A stretch of 64,000 nt of DNA, from the NCBI RefSeq assembly GCF_900111885.1, contig NZ_FOKG01000005.1, positions 282,088 through 346,087 of the forward strand. The letters are read 5' to 3'. A program made the position numbers and the translations under genes. This DNA is from Amycolatopsis marina. Lineage in GTDB: Bacteria > Actinomycetota > Actinomycetes > Mycobacteriales > Pseudonocardiaceae. This document shows, in pieces, positions 33,017 to 41,652 of this stretch. Within the stretch, counting starts at the first letter, position 1. Each line of letters opens with the position of its first letter. The notes below the pieces were generated by a model. It made no database searches, had not been told where the DNA came from, and saw only the letters and a program-made list of their open reading frames with translations.

Positions 33017-34000
33017 ATGAAGAGAACACTCACCATCACCGGTTCGATCCTGGCCGCGGCCGCGCTGCTCGCGGCCTGCGGTGGCCAGGTCGGCGACAGC
33101 GGCGGAGAACCGGTGGACCAGGCGGGCAACAAGGACCTCACCCTGATCACCGGCACACAGAACGAGCCGTTCTACATCTCGCTCCGGTGTGGTGCGGAAG
33201 CAGCGGCCAAGGAGGCCGGGTACGAACTGACCACGCAGGAGCCGGCGAAGTTCGACGCGACCCTGCAGACGGAGAAGGTCAACGCACTGGTGTCCGACCC
33301 ACCCGCCGCACTGATCATCGCTCCGACCGACGACAAGGCGATGAAGGCACCGATCCAGCAGGTGCAGAACAAGGGCTCGAAGATCGTGGAGGTGGACACC
33401 GCACTGGCGGACGAGTCGGTGGCCGCGTCCTCCATCTCCTCGAACAACGCCGACGGCGGGAAGCTGGCGGCGCAGACGATGGCCGAACTCGCAGGCGGGA
33501 AGTCCGGCTCGGTGCTGGTGCTGGACACCATCGCCGGTACCTCGACCACGAACGAGCGGGCGCAGGGATTCGAGGAAGAGCTGAAGAACCACCCGAACCT
33601 GAAGTCGATCGGGGTGCAGTTCACGCAGAACGAGCCCGCCGAGGCGAGTTCGAAGGTGACGGCCGCTCTCGCCGCGAACCCGGACCTGATCGGCATCTTC
33701 GCGACGAACCTGAACACCGGCGAAGGCGCGGCCACCGGGCTGCGCAACACCGGCAAGATCGGCGAGATCAACCTGGTGGGCTTCGACGCGAGCCCGTCCG
33801 AGGTCGATGGTCTGCGCAAGGGCGAGTTTCAGGCCCTGATCGCACAGGACCCCGCTGCGATCGGCAGACAGGGCGTCGAGCAGGCGGTCGCGGCGATCGA
33901 GGGCGAGCCCGTCGAACGCAAGATCCTGGCCGAACTCCACGCGATAACCCAGGACAACATGGACGCGAACGAGCAGTACTTCTACAAGCAGCAGTGCTGA
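33017..34000 (+). CDS. Sugar ABC transporter substrate-binding lipoprotein (FrcB/RbsB-like)
   Basis: Protein of 327 residues. A signal peptide ends in the lipobox LLAAC (Cys20). The mature part is a periplasmic-binding type I fold: ITGTQNEPFYISLRCGAEAA, ALIIAPTDDKAMKAPIQQV, IAGTSTTNERAQGFEEEL, GIFATNLNTGEGAATGL and VGFDASPSEVDGLRKG. Such proteins bind aldopentoses or hexoses. Together with the ATPase, permease, ManA-like isomerase and LacI it makes a complete import and processing unit. A strong terminator follows. Confidence 0.9.
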   Translation: MKRTLTITGSILAAAALLAACGGQVGDSGGEPVDQAGNKDLTLITGTQNEPFYISLRCGAEAAAKEAGYELTTQEPAKFDATLQTEKVNALVSDPPAALIIAPTDDKAMKAPIQQVQNKGSKIVEVDTALADESVAASSISSNNADGGKLAAQTMAELAGGKSGSVLVLDTIAGTSTTNERAQGFEEELKNHPNLKSIGVQFTQNEPAEASSKVTAALAANPDLIGIFATNLNTGEGAATGLRNTGKIGEINLVGFDASPSEVDGLRKGEFQALIAQDPAAIGRQGVEQAVAAIEGEPVERKILAELHAITQDNMDANEQYFYKQQC

Positions 34001-34020
34001 TCGGCTGACGGACGGCTCCA

Positions 34021-34066
34021 GATCCCGTGGCGCCTGCTTGTCGATCGAGACAGGCGCCACGGGATC
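34021..34066 (+). terminator. Terminator of the sugar operon
   Basis: Perfect 16-bp stem (GATCCCGTGGCGCCTG at 34021-34036 with its complement at 34051-34066) and a 14-base loop, starting 20 bases after the binding-protein stop. It also separates the operon from the convergent secreted-protein gene. Confidence 0.85.
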
Positions 34067-34079
34067 CACAATGGAGTAA

Positions 34080-34517
34080 TCAACCAAGCACCGCCTCCGG
34101 CATGCCACACTCGGCGGCGTGGGTACCCGAGTGCCTGCGCAGGAAGTGCCCCGAGGCGAAGCCCTTCGTGCCAGCGGCATCACCGCTGAACCATCGCACG
34201 TCACCGGATACCGCGGTGCCCTTCTGCCAGCACTCGACGGTGAATGGCTTGCCCTCGCCGAGCTTGCCCACCCTCACGCAGCCGAGATCCGGGCAGGCGC
34301 GCAGGTTCAGGCCCGCGCCGCCGGTCCCCTCGACCCGGTACTGCGATGTCGGTGGCGCACCGGCCAGCTTCGAGTTGATCGGCGGTGGACCGAAATCGCG
34401 TTCTTCGGTGGCACGAGGCGCGACCGCGGTACTCAGCAGCACCGCGAGCACTCCCGCGACCACCGCGACCACCACCAGGACCCGAACGAACAATCCCGCT
34501 CGCAACGACACGAACAT
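34080..34517 (-). CDS. Secreted or membrane-anchored SH3-like domain protein
   Basis: Protein of 145 residues. An N-terminal TM or uncleaved signal (LFVRVLVVVAVVAGVLAVLL) precedes a linker and a bacterial SH3-like domain: GGAGLNLRACPDLGCVRVGK, FTVECWQKGTAVSGDVRWF. Four Cys in the domain could form disulfides. ATG 34517 has GGAGGAGG upstream at eight bases and is preferred over a longer frame. Such proteins often bind cell wall. The 380 bases between it and the XRE gene hold promoters and the AATCC/GGATT motif but no gene. Confidence 0.75.
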   Translation of the reverse strand: MFVSLRAGLFVRVLVVVAVVAGVLAVLLSTAVAPRATEERDFGPPPINSKLAGAPPTSQYRVEGTGGAGLNLRACPDLGCVRVGKLGEGKPFTVECWQKGTAVSGDVRWFSGDAAGTKGFASGHFLRRHSGTHAAECGMPEAVLG

Positions 34518-34825
34518 TGGCTGAACCTCCTCCGCTCGACGAGCCAAGACGAGTCCCTCCGACGTTCGTGCTCGATGGTCTCCCTCCGGTGGACGTGGTG
34601 GGCACTCAGGTGACAGGGCTGGGACTGCAGCTCCAGTATCCCGTACTGCATGCCCGTGCTGCAATTCCCAAAATCCTATTCCCACGGCGTGTTCGCCTGA
34701 TCGGCCTAGCGGCTACAACGGCCCCACCCACCGGCCCAACCGCTTACTTCGAAGAACGTGCAGGTAGATGACCTTTTTGACATAGGCGGGTCCCAAATAA
34801 CGCCGTCGTCACGATCTGGGGCTAC

Positions 34826-34845
34826 AATCCCCGGATTGGGAATCC
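34826..34845. promoter_or_regulatory. Alternating AATCC / GGATT / AATCC motif upstream of the XRE gene
   Basis: AATCC (34826-34830), GGATT (34833-34837) and AATCC (34841-34845) form two overlapping short dyads, about 55 bases before the XRE start. Candidate autoregulatory operator; low certainty. Confidence 0.35.
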
Positions 34846-34898
34846 CAGGAAGAGATCCCAGTGCGAAATATCCAGTTGCTTCCCTCTAGCGAGGTGCG

Positions 34899-35768
34899 AT
34901 GGCAGTCCAGGGCCCGGTGATACCCCGGCGCCGTATCGGCGACACGCTGCGTAGGCTGCGCGCCGAGTCCGGCCGCACCCTCGAGGACGTCGCGACGGAG
35001 CTGATGATCTCCACCTCCAAGCTCTCCCGGCTCGAGAACGGCCAGGGCAGTCCGCAGCCACGTGACGTGCGGGACCTGATCCGGCTGTACAAGATCGAGG
35101 GAACCCAGATCGCCGAGCGGCTCAACCGCTGGGTACGGGCCTCGCACCGGCAGGGCTGGTGGGAGGACCACAGCCGAGCGATTCCCGAGGAACTGGGCAC
35201 CCACCTGGCCTACGAGGCCGAGGCGCATATCGCGCGGGTCTACACGATCCCGGTGTTGCCCGTCCTGCTCCAGACGGCCGACTACGCCAGGGAGTTCTAT
35301 CGCAGTGCCGAGACCTGGTGGTCCGCCGACGAGGTGGAGCAGTTGGTGGAGATCCGACAGAAGCGCCAGGCCATGCTCGATCAGCGGGAAGGGCAACCCC
35401 CGCTCGAACTGATCGCCGTGACCCACGAGTCGAGCATCCGGCAGTTGGTCGGCTCACCCGAGATCATGCGAGCGCAACTCGATCACCTCATCGAGCGTTC
35501 GACGAACGCTAATGTCGAGCTTCGGGTGTTCCCGTTCTCGGCCACTCCGCGGTTCACCAGCACCTGCATGTACGCCTACCTCGAATTCACCGACGAGCTC
35601 GACCGCGACGTCGTGCAGATAGAAACGCACGCCGGCTTCCGGAACCTTGAGGTTCCGGGCCAGGTCAAGAAATATCGTGGCTATCACGAAGCGCTCCGGC
35701 AGCACTCGCTGCCCCCCGAGGACACCCGCGCGCTCATCCGCTCCGTCCGCGATGAGCAGTTCTCCTAG
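34899..35768 (+). CDS. XRE-family regulator with DUF5753 domain
   Basis: Protein of 289 residues. RIGDTLRRLRAESGRTLEDV and ELMISTSKLSRLENGQGSPQ make up the XRE helix-turn-helix (residues 12-50). The remainder is the DUF5753 domain common in actinomycetes: VYTIPVLPVLLQTADYARE, VTHESSIRQLVGSPEIMRAQ, VFPFSATPRFTSTCM. Proteins of this class are often paired with small DUF397 genes; here the partner downstream is instead a 2OG-Fe(II) oxygenase gene, 48 bases after the stop. It may regulate that gene. Confidence 0.88.
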   Translation: MAVQGPVIPRRRIGDTLRRLRAESGRTLEDVATELMISTSKLSRLENGQGSPQPRDVRDLIRLYKIEGTQIAERLNRWVRASHRQGWWEDHSRAIPEELGTHLAYEAEAHIARVYTIPVLPVLLQTADYAREFYRSAETWWSADEVEQLVEIRQKRQAMLDQREGQPPLELIAVTHESSIRQLVGSPEIMRAQLDHLIERSTNANVELRVFPFSATPRFTSTCMYAYLEFTDELDRDVVQIETHAGFRNLEVPGQVKKYRGYHEALRQHSLPPEDTRALIRSVRDEQFS

Positions 35769-35816
35769 ACGCCGTTCCGTGGCGTCCCCCTACTCCATTG
35801 ACCGTATTGGACCCCC

Positions 35817-36503
35817 ATGAATCCCGAAACTGCGACCCTTACCAGGAAGCAGATCGAGACCGAGGGCTTTGCCGTCGTCAGCGACGACGAACTCGGCTTC
35901 TCGCCCGAATCCCGTGCTCACCTGCATCGCGAGTTCTTCCGGCCGGGCATCCTCCGGTCCTATCCGGACGATCTGCCCGTCGACCGGGAACGGGCACGTG
36001 ACGTCGTCCGGTACGACTGGAACGACGACCAGTTGACGCTCACCGAGTACGAGAGCATCGTCATCGAGAATCGCGGGGAACGCCCGGAACCCCGCGAGTA
36101 CGCACGCGTGGAAGTACTGACCGACCCCTGCTTCGAGGAATGGATTCGACTCGCCCTCGGCCTGGTTCCCGGCTCGACCCGGGACACGAAGGGCACCTTC
36201 GGCGTCAATCTGTTCCGCACCTACACCAATGTGGTCACCAGACCACATCAGGACGGCGAGAAGTTCGTCTTCATCTATGTGCTGGACAAGGTCGGCCAGG
36301 GTGCGCAGACGTGGCTGTACGGCCCGGAGGAGAACGACCCGGTGCTTTTCCAGGACACCCTCGGACCAGGCGACCTGCTGGTGTTCGAGGACGCGCGATT
36401 CCGGCACAGCGTCACTCCACTGGAGAATCCGCCCGGGGGCACCGCCCGGCGCGATGTCCTCGTCTGCACGGTCAACTACGACCACACCTACCCACTCGAC
36501 TGA
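35817..36503 (+). CDS. 2-oxoglutarate/Fe(II)-dependent dioxygenase (amino acid hydroxylase-like family)
   Basis: Protein of 228 residues of the 2OG-Fe_Oxy_2 type. The metal triad is visible as His144 and Asp146 in TRPHQDGEKF and His197 in ARFRHSVTPL; Arg211 in TARRDVLVCTV is positioned for 2-oxoglutarate binding. The segment REYARVEVLTDP before the core is family-typical. Relatives include free L-isoleucine/L-leucine hydroxylases, so a free amino acid or similar small substrate is inferred. It follows the XRE/DUF5753 gene and converges on the ICL/PEPM gene. Confidence 0.8.
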   Translation: MNPETATLTRKQIETEGFAVVSDDELGFSPESRAHLHREFFRPGILRSYPDDLPVDRERARDVVRYDWNDDQLTLTEYESIVIENRGERPEPREYARVEVLTDPCFEEWIRLALGLVPGSTRDTKGTFGVNLFRTYTNVVTRPHQDGEKFVFIYVLDKVGQGAQTWLYGPEENDPVLFQDTLGPGDLLVFEDARFRHSVTPLENPPGGTARRDVLVCTVNYDHTYPLD

Positions 36504-36526
36504 ACGCCGAGTGCCGGACTGCACGG

Positions 36527-37279
36527 TCAGTAGGGCGGGGTGCCCCCGGCCAGCTCACGCAGTGCACCGGACAGCCACGATCGGCCGGCGCGCCAGAGTC
36601 CGGCCCCGAGCGAGATCCGGGCCACCCCGCAGCTCGCCAACCCCACCAGGTCCGGCCCTGAGGGCAGGTACGCGGTGTTGACGGCTGCCGGAGCGACGGC
36701 CTCGGTGAACGAGCGCAGCACCGGGGCCGAGGTGATGTGGATCGGATAGACGCAGTCCACGCCCGCGGCGAGATACCGCCTCGCCCTTTCGATCGCGTCC
36801 GGTAGCACGGCGTTCTCCGCGCCCGCGCTTCCCGCGCTGAGGAAGCAGTCGACCCTGGCGTTGATCACCAGCCCGTCCCCGGCTGCCTGCCGGACGGCGG
36901 CGAGGAAGTCCGCCTGCTCTCCCGGCGCGCGCAGCCCGCCTGCCCGGAGATCGGAGTCCTCCAGGTTGCAGCCGACAGCACCGGTCTCCCCGAGCCTGGC
37001 CACCAGTTCGGCGGGAGCCAGCCCGTACCCGGCCTCGGCGTCCACGGTCACCGGGACCTCGACCACCCGGACGATCCGGGCCGCGGCCGCGAACATCTCG
37101 CCGGCAGGCGCCTGCTCGCCGTCGTCATGGCCGAGCACGGCGGCGATCGCCGCGGAACTGGTCGCCACCACGGGAAACCCGGCCTCGACGACGAGCCGCG
37201 CACTGTCGGCGTCCCAGGCGTTGGGCAGCACGAGTGGGCTGCCGGGAACGTGCAGTTCGCGCAGGGCCGCAGCGGTCAC
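36527..37279 (-). CDS. Isocitrate lyase / PEP mutase-family protein
   Basis: Protein of 250 residues. LVLPNAWDADSARLVVEAGF and PVVATSSAAIAAVLGHDDGE begin the TIM barrel; VPVTVDAEAGYGLAPAELVA holds the metal-binding Asp/Glu, and GAVGCNLEDSD the next conserved acidic segment. It lacks the Cys loop of true isocitrate lyases (KKCGH), so it is a PEP mutase-like protein of unassigned C-C bond chemistry. Start GTG 37279 overlaps the stop of the AhpD-like gene (GTGA). The longer upstream frame covers that gene. Confidence 0.82.
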   Translation of the reverse strand: MTAAALRELHVPGSPLVLPNAWDADSARLVVEAGFPVVATSSAAIAAVLGHDDGEQAPAGEMFAAAARIVRVVEVPVTVDAEAGYGLAPAELVARLGETGAVGCNLEDSDLRAGGLRAPGEQADFLAAVRQAAGDGLVINARVDCFLSAGSAGAENAVLPDAIERARRYLAAGVDCVYPIHITSAPVLRSFTEAVAPAAVNTAYLPSGPDLVGLASCGVARISLGAGLWRAGRSWLSGALRELAGGTPPY

Positions 37280-37740
37280 GAAACCTGCTCCGGCAGTGGC
37301 TTGTGACTGGGGACGCCGAACCTGTTCAACATGTTGATGACGCCGATCGTCCACATCACCGCGACGTACTGCTCTTCGGTGAAGACCTGCGTCGCCTCCT
37401 CGTAGAGCGCGTCCGGCACGTCTCGCGTCTCCGACAGCCGGGTGACCTCCTCGGTCAGTGCGAGTGCGACTCGTTCGGCCTCGGTGAACAGTCCGCTCTC
37501 CCGCCACGCGGGCAGCAGGAGCAGCCTGCGCTGGGACTCACCGAGTTTCAGCGCGTCCCGGCTGTGCGTGTCGATGCAGTAGGAGCAGCCGTTGATCTGC
37601 GACGCCCTGATCCTGACCAGCTCGAGCAGGGTCGGAGCGAGACCGGCGTCGGCTGCCGCCTGCTGGACGACCTTGTGCAGGGACGCCACGGACTTGTATG
37701 CCTCGGGCAGGACTGAGGTGATCTGGATTCGCTTGGTCAC
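37276..37740 (-). CDS. AhpD/carboxymuconolactone decarboxylase-like protein
   Basis: Protein of 154 residues with the redox centre GCSYCIDTHSRDAL (CxxC-xxH). KRIQITSVLPEAYKSVASLH and RIRASQING flank it as in AhpD-like proteins. Start GTG 37740 is chosen because the family N-terminus VTKRIQI begins here; upstream in-frame codons run into the divergent MocR gene. It overlaps the ICL/PEPM gene by four bases, forming an operon that is divergent from MocR and probably under its control. Confidence 0.85.
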   Translation of the reverse strand: MTKRIQITSVLPEAYKSVASLHKVVQQAAADAGLAPTLLELVRIRASQINGCSYCIDTHSRDALKLGESQRRLLLLPAWRESGLFTEAERVALALTEEVTRLSETRDVPDALYEEATQVFTEEQYVAVMWTIGVINMLNRFGVPSHKPLPEQVS

Positions 37741-37774
37741 GACAATGACGTTACCCACGACTGGCTTACGCGTA

Positions 37775-37809
37775 TGGTCCAGTTCTATGCAGGTTTCGTG
37801 GTCCAGTTC
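37775..37809. promoter_or_regulatory. Direct repeat TGGTCCAGTTC at the MocR/AhpD divergent promoter
   Basis: Two identical 11-bp copies at 37775-37785 and 37799-37809, 24 bases apart, straddling the MocR ATG at 37787. MocR-family regulators such as PdxR are known to bind direct repeats, so this is a strong candidate for autoregulation and control of the AhpD operon. Confidence 0.55.
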
Positions 37810-39202
37810 GACGGACCTCCACTTGGACTGGGATCCCGCCTCCGGTCGGGAGGGACTCGCCGGCGCGCTGCGATCGACCCTGCGCGCCGGCCGGTTGCCG
37901 CAGGGGTCCGTGTTGCCGTCCACCAGGGCGCTCGCACTCGATCTCGGCGTGGCAAGGGGCACGGTCACCCGGGTGTACGCGGATCTCGCGGCCGAGGGCT
38001 ATCTCCAGACCCGGCAGGGCGCGCCGACCACGGTGGCCACCGCGGGCACTCCGGCGAGTTCACCTCCTCCCCCCGGCACGAGGCCTTCGACGCCCCGGTG
38101 GAACCTGCTCCCCGGTAGGCCGGACGTCTCCTCCTTCCCGCGAACACTGTGGACCTCCGCCACCCGTCGGGTACTCCGCGACGTCCCCGCTGGTTCGTTC
38201 GGCTACGCGCACGAGCTCGGGATGCCGGAACTGCGCGCCGCGCTCGCCCGCTACCTCGCCCGGAGCCGTGGTGTCCTCGCGGATCCCGACCGGATCGTCG
38301 TCTGCGGCGGACACGCACACGCGATCCACCTGCTGGCGACTGCCCTTCGCGATTCCGGCACCTCGGAGATCGCGTTCGAAGACCCCTCATTGCCTCACTT
38401 CCGCGAAGTCGCGGCCGCCGCGGGCGCCTCCGTCGTCGGTGTCCCCGTCGACGACGACGGAGTCGTTGTGTCCGAGTTAGACAGCCCGGTTGTGGTGGTC
38501 ACCCCGGCACACCAGTACCCACTGGGTGTCACCCTGGCCGCCGACCGACGAGCCACGCTGACCCGATGGGCGGATTCGTCGGGCGCACTGGTCGTCGAGG
38601 ACGACTACGACGGCGAGTTCCGGTTCGACCGGCAGCCGGTCGGCGCCGTGCAGGCCCTGGCGCCGGAGCGGGTGGTCTATGCGGGCACCGCGAGCAAGGC
38701 ATTGGCGCCCGCACTGCGGTTGTCGTGGCTGGTACTGCCCAGGTCGCTGGTCGGGCCCGTGCGGGCGGCGTTACTCGCCACGGGCTGGCGCACCCCCGGC
38801 CTGGAGCAGCTGATCTTCGCGGATCTGCTCAACTCCGGCGCCTATGACCGGCACGTCCGCCGTCGCAGACTCGCCTACCGCACCCGCCGGGACCGCCTGC
38901 TGGCAGCGGTGCCCGACGGCCTGCGCCCCCTGGGTATCTCCGCTGGGCTGCACCTGGTGCTGATGCTGCCGGACTCCGGCCCCACCGAGGACGACGTGCT
39001 GACGGCGGCGGCTCGGCGGCGGCTGGACCTACATGCGCTCGGCAGCCACCGGATGCGCGCGGGGCAACATCCACAAGGGATCATCGTCGGCTATGCGGCC
39101 CCTGCCGAGCACGCGTTCACCCCGACGGTCGACGCCCTGCTGGCCACGCTGGCCGACGTCGGCCTTGGCCAGGCATCGCACTTTCCCGGGAAAGTGCGAT
39201 AG
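37787..39202 (+). CDS. MocR-family (GntR-HTH / aminotransferase-like) regulator
   Basis: Protein of 471 residues. The N-terminal winged helix is visible as LPQGSVLPSTRALALDLGVA with RGTVTRVYADLAAEGYLQ. A Pro/Ser-rich linker leads to a fold-type I aminotransferase domain: SFGYAHELGMPELRAALARY, VVVVTPAHQYPLGVTL, VEDDYDGEFRF, and the PLP-binding Lys in GTASKALAPALRLSW. Such proteins sense PLP or an amino compound. The last residues SHFPGKVR are encoded by the first palindrome of the paired-palindrome element, which also supplies the stop codon. It is divergent from the AhpD/ICL operon. Confidence 0.88.
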   Translation: MQVSWSSSTDLHLDWDPASGREGLAGALRSTLRAGRLPQGSVLPSTRALALDLGVARGTVTRVYADLAAEGYLQTRQGAPTTVATAGTPASSPPPPGTRPSTPRWNLLPGRPDVSSFPRTLWTSATRRVLRDVPAGSFGYAHELGMPELRAALARYLARSRGVLADPDRIVVCGGHAHAIHLLATALRDSGTSEIAFEDPSLPHFREVAAAAGASVVGVPVDDDGVVVSELDSPVVVVTPAHQYPLGVTLAADRRATLTRWADSSGALVVEDDYDGEFRFDRQPVGAVQALAPERVVYAGTASKALAPALRLSWLVLPRSLVGPVRAALLATGWRTPGLEQLIFADLLNSGAYDRHVRRRRLAYRTRRDRLLAAVPDGLRPLGISAGLHLVLMLPDSGPTEDDVLTAAARRRLDLHALGSHRMRAGQHPQGIIVGYAAPAEHAFTPTVDALLATLADVGLGQASHFPGKVR

Positions 39203-39240
39203 TTGCACGCGCGGGGTATAGCACTTTCCCGGGAAAGTGC
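39177..39240. repeat. Paired-palindrome element, copy 2
   Basis: Palindromes with core CACTTTCCCGGGAAAGTG at 39177-39198 (22 bp) and 39221-39240 (20 bp perfect), separated by a 22-base spacer related to that of copy 1 (ATAGTTGCACGCGCGGGGTATA). It overlaps the MocR 3' end and precedes the convergent meaB stop by 18 bases. Confidence 0.75.
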
Positions 39241-39257
39241 GGGTTTGGGGTGCGAGG

Positions 39258-40223
39258 TCAGGAACGCAGGCCCTCGATCAGCTGATCGGCGGCGGAGAAC
39301 GGGTCCACGACCCGGTCAACCACACCCTCCGCCAGTTCCGCGAGCCTGCGCCCGCCCCGCAGGTCCACCAACTCGGCGTGCAGGGACTGCAGCGCGATGG
39401 CCTCGACCTCGCCTGCCGCACGGCCGGCACGGCGCCTGCGCAACTCGTCGTTGGCCTCCAGCCAGGTGTGGTGCTCGGTCAGGGCCTCGACCACCTGGGC
39501 GGCGCCCTCGCCCTTCACCGCGACGGTGCGCACGATGGGCTGACGCCAGGAGTGCCCGCGTACTTCCCTGCGTGCCAAGGAAATCATCTGCTTGAGTTCG
39601 CGAACCGTGGTGTCGGCTCCGTCGCGATCCGCCTTGTTCACCACGAACACGTCGGCGATCTCCAGCACGCCTGCCTTGGCGGCCTGGATTCCGTCGCCCA
39701 TGCCGGGAGCCAGCAGCACGACAGTGGTGTCGGCGAGCCGCACAACATCTACTTCAGACTGTCCTACCCCGACTGTCTCGACAAGCACGACGTCGAACCC
39801 GGCCGCGTCGAGGACACGCAGCGCCTGAGGGGTGGCCCAGGCCAGACCGCCGAGATGACCCCGCGTGGCCATCGAGCGAATGAACACACCGGGATCCACG
39901 GCGTGCTCGGTCATCCGGATGCGGTCACCGAGCAGGGCGCCCCCGGAGAACGGTGACGACGGGTCGATCGCCAGCACACCGACCCGCTTGCCCTCGGCTC
40001 GCAGGGCGGAGATCAACATCGAGGTCGATGTCGACTTGCCGACTCCGGGAGGCCCGGTCAGCCCGACGACCGTGGCGTTGCCGGTGTGCGGCGTCAGTGC
40101 CGCCGCCACCTCGCGCAACTGTGGATGCGCATCCTCGACCAGCGAGATCAACCGCGCGACAGCGCGCTGCTGGCCGCCGCGCGCCCGCTCCACCAGCTCG
40201 GCGACGTCGACCGCGACCGCCAC
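39258..40223 (-). CDS. meaB: Methylmalonyl-CoA mutase-associated GTPase MeaB
   Basis: Protein of 321 residues of the MeaB/ArgK G3E GTPase family. Walker A GLTGPPGVGKST (residues 54-65), the conserved LAIDPSSPFSGGALLGDRIR, the switch region ETVGVGQSEVDV and the base-recognition NKAD are all present. MeaB protects and loads the B12 cofactor of methylmalonyl-CoA mutase. The mutase genes themselves are not in the window, but methylmalonyl-CoA epimerase is close by. The thiolase gene lies immediately upstream on the same strand (four-base gap). Confidence 0.93.
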   Translation of the reverse strand: MAVAVDVAELVERARGGQQRAVARLISLVEDAHPQLREVAAALTPHTGNATVVGLTGPPGVGKSTSTSMLISALRAEGKRVGVLAIDPSSPFSGGALLGDRIRMTEHAVDPGVFIRSMATRGHLGGLAWATPQALRVLDAAGFDVVLVETVGVGQSEVDVVRLADTTVVLLAPGMGDGIQAAKAGVLEIADVFVVNKADRDGADTTVRELKQMISLARREVRGHSWRQPIVRTVAVKGEGAAQVVEALTEHHTWLEANDELRRRRAGRAAGEVEAIALQSLHAELVDLRGGRRLAELAEGVVDRVVDPFSAADQLIEGLRS

Positions 40224-40227
40224 CCGG

Positions 40228-41415
40228 TCAGCTCTTCGGCACGGTGATCAACAGCGCGTCACCCTGGCCACCACCACCACAGAGTGCGGCCGCACCGACG
40301 CCCCCGCCACGCCTGCGCAGCTCGTAGGCCAGGTGCACGGCCAGCCGGGCGCCGGAAGCGCCGATCGGGTGGCCGAGCGCGATGGCTCCGCCGTTGACGT
40401 TCACCTTTTCCGGGTCGATGCCCAGCTGCCTGGTGGAGACGAGGCCGACGGCCGCGAACGCCTCGTTGATCTCAACGAGGTCCAGTGCGCCGACGTCCAG
40501 CTTCGCCTTCGCCAGCGCCGCCTTGATGGCGTTCGCGGGCTGCTCGTGCAGACTGGCGTCCGGACCGGCCACCACCCCGTGCGCACCGATCTCGGCGAGC
40601 GGGGTGATGCCGAGCTCCTCGGCCTTCTCCCTGCTGGCGACCACGACCGCCGCCGCGCCGTCGGAGATCTGTGAGGCCGAACCCGCGGTGATCGTGCCGT
40701 CTGCGGCGAAGGCGGGACGCAGCTTGCCGAGCCCGTCCACGGTGGTGTCCGCGCGCACCCCCTCATCGGTGCTGAAGACGATCGGGTCCTTCTTGCGCTG
40801 CGGGATCTCCACGTCGACGATCTCGTCGGCGAAGTGACCGGCCTCGATCGCCGCCGCCGCACGCTGGTGCGACCGTGCGGAGAACTCGTCCTGCTCGGCC
40901 CTGGTCAGTTCGTAGCGCGCGTTGTGCTTCTCGGTGGAGGCACCCATGGCGACCTGGTCGAACGCGCAGAACAGACCGTCGTGGGCCATGTGGTCGACGA
41001 GTGTGGTGTCGCCGTACTTGAACCCGGAGCGCGACTTCGGCAGCAGGTGTGGGGCCTGGGTCATCGACTCCTGCCCGCCCGCGACCACGAGGTCGAACTC
41101 ACCGGCGCGGATGAGCTGGTCGGCGAGTGCGATGGCGTCGAGCCCGGAAAGGCAGACCTTGTTGATGGTCAGCGCGGGGACGTCCATCGGGATGCCCGCG
41201 GCGACAGCGGCCTGCCGTGCCGGGATCTGGCCCGCGCCCGCGGTGAGGACCTGCCCCATGATCGTGTACTGCACCGCGTCCGGGGAGACTCCCGCCCGTT
41301 CCAGTGCCGCCTTGATGGCGAAGCCACCGAGCTGGGCCCCGGAGAAGTCCTTCAGGGAGCCGAGCAATCGACCGATCGGGGTACGGGCAGCACCCAGGAT
41401 CACAGAACCGGACAC
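40228..41415 (-). CDS. Acetyl-CoA acetyltransferase (thiolase)
   Basis: Protein of 395 residues. The acylated Cys88 lies in [20 protein letters not shown]; the C-terminal signature [17 protein letters not shown] holds the His near 349, and [10 protein letters not shown] the second catalytic Cys near 380. A biosynthetic or degradative role in acetoacetyl-CoA metabolism is expected, here probably feeding the ethylmalonyl-CoA route through crotonyl-CoA. Start GTG 41415 is supported by GGAGG seven bases upstream; longer in-frame starts run into the intergenic region. It is divergent from mce and followed by meaB. Confidence 0.92.
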   Translation of the reverse strand: MSGSVILGAARTPIGRLLGSLKDFSGAQLGGFAIKAALERAGVSPDAVQYTIMGQVLTAGAGQIPARQAAVAAGIPMDVPALTINKVCLSGLDAIALADQLIRAGEFDLVVAGGQESMTQAPHLLPKSRSGFKYGDTTLVDHMAHDGLFCAFDQVAMGASTEKHNARYELTRAEQDEFSARSHQRAAAAIEAGHFADEIVDVEIPQRKKDPIVFSTDEGVRADTTVDGLGKLRPAFAADGTITAGSASQISDGAAAVVVASREKAEELGITPLAEIGAHGVVAGPDASLHEQPANAIKAALAKAKLDVGALDLVEINEAFAAVGLVSTRQLGIDPEKVNVNGGAIALGHPIGASGARLAVHLAYELRRRGGGVGAAALCGGGGQGDALLITVPKS

Positions 41416-41508
41416 GGCAGCCTCCAAGCCTCGTCGCAGGACCAACCTGAAAAACGATACCGGTCGGGGACGGTTGCTGAATCGCTCACTGTGTCCGATC
41501 CAATACTC

Positions 41509-41597
41509 GGGTTCTTCACCGCCGACGGGACACCCATGCACGGACGTCACCCGCAGTCGGCAGCCACGACCGCCCCTCCCCGACTTGTGAAAAACCC
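41509..41597. promoter_or_regulatory. Inverted pair of GTGAAnAACCC elements between thiolase and mce
   Basis: One copy at 41509-41519 (reads GTGAAGAACCC on the minus strand, towards thiolase) and one at 41587-41597 (GTGAAAAACCC on the plus strand, towards mce). Each points at its own gene and lies about 60-100 bases before the start codon. The other four copies in the window are near the thioredoxin, universal stress protein and proA genes. Confidence 0.5.
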
Positions 41598-41652
41598 TCA
41601 CTGTGAGCGGACGCACGGCAGAGACGGCGGATCAGCGCATATCCTCCCACCC

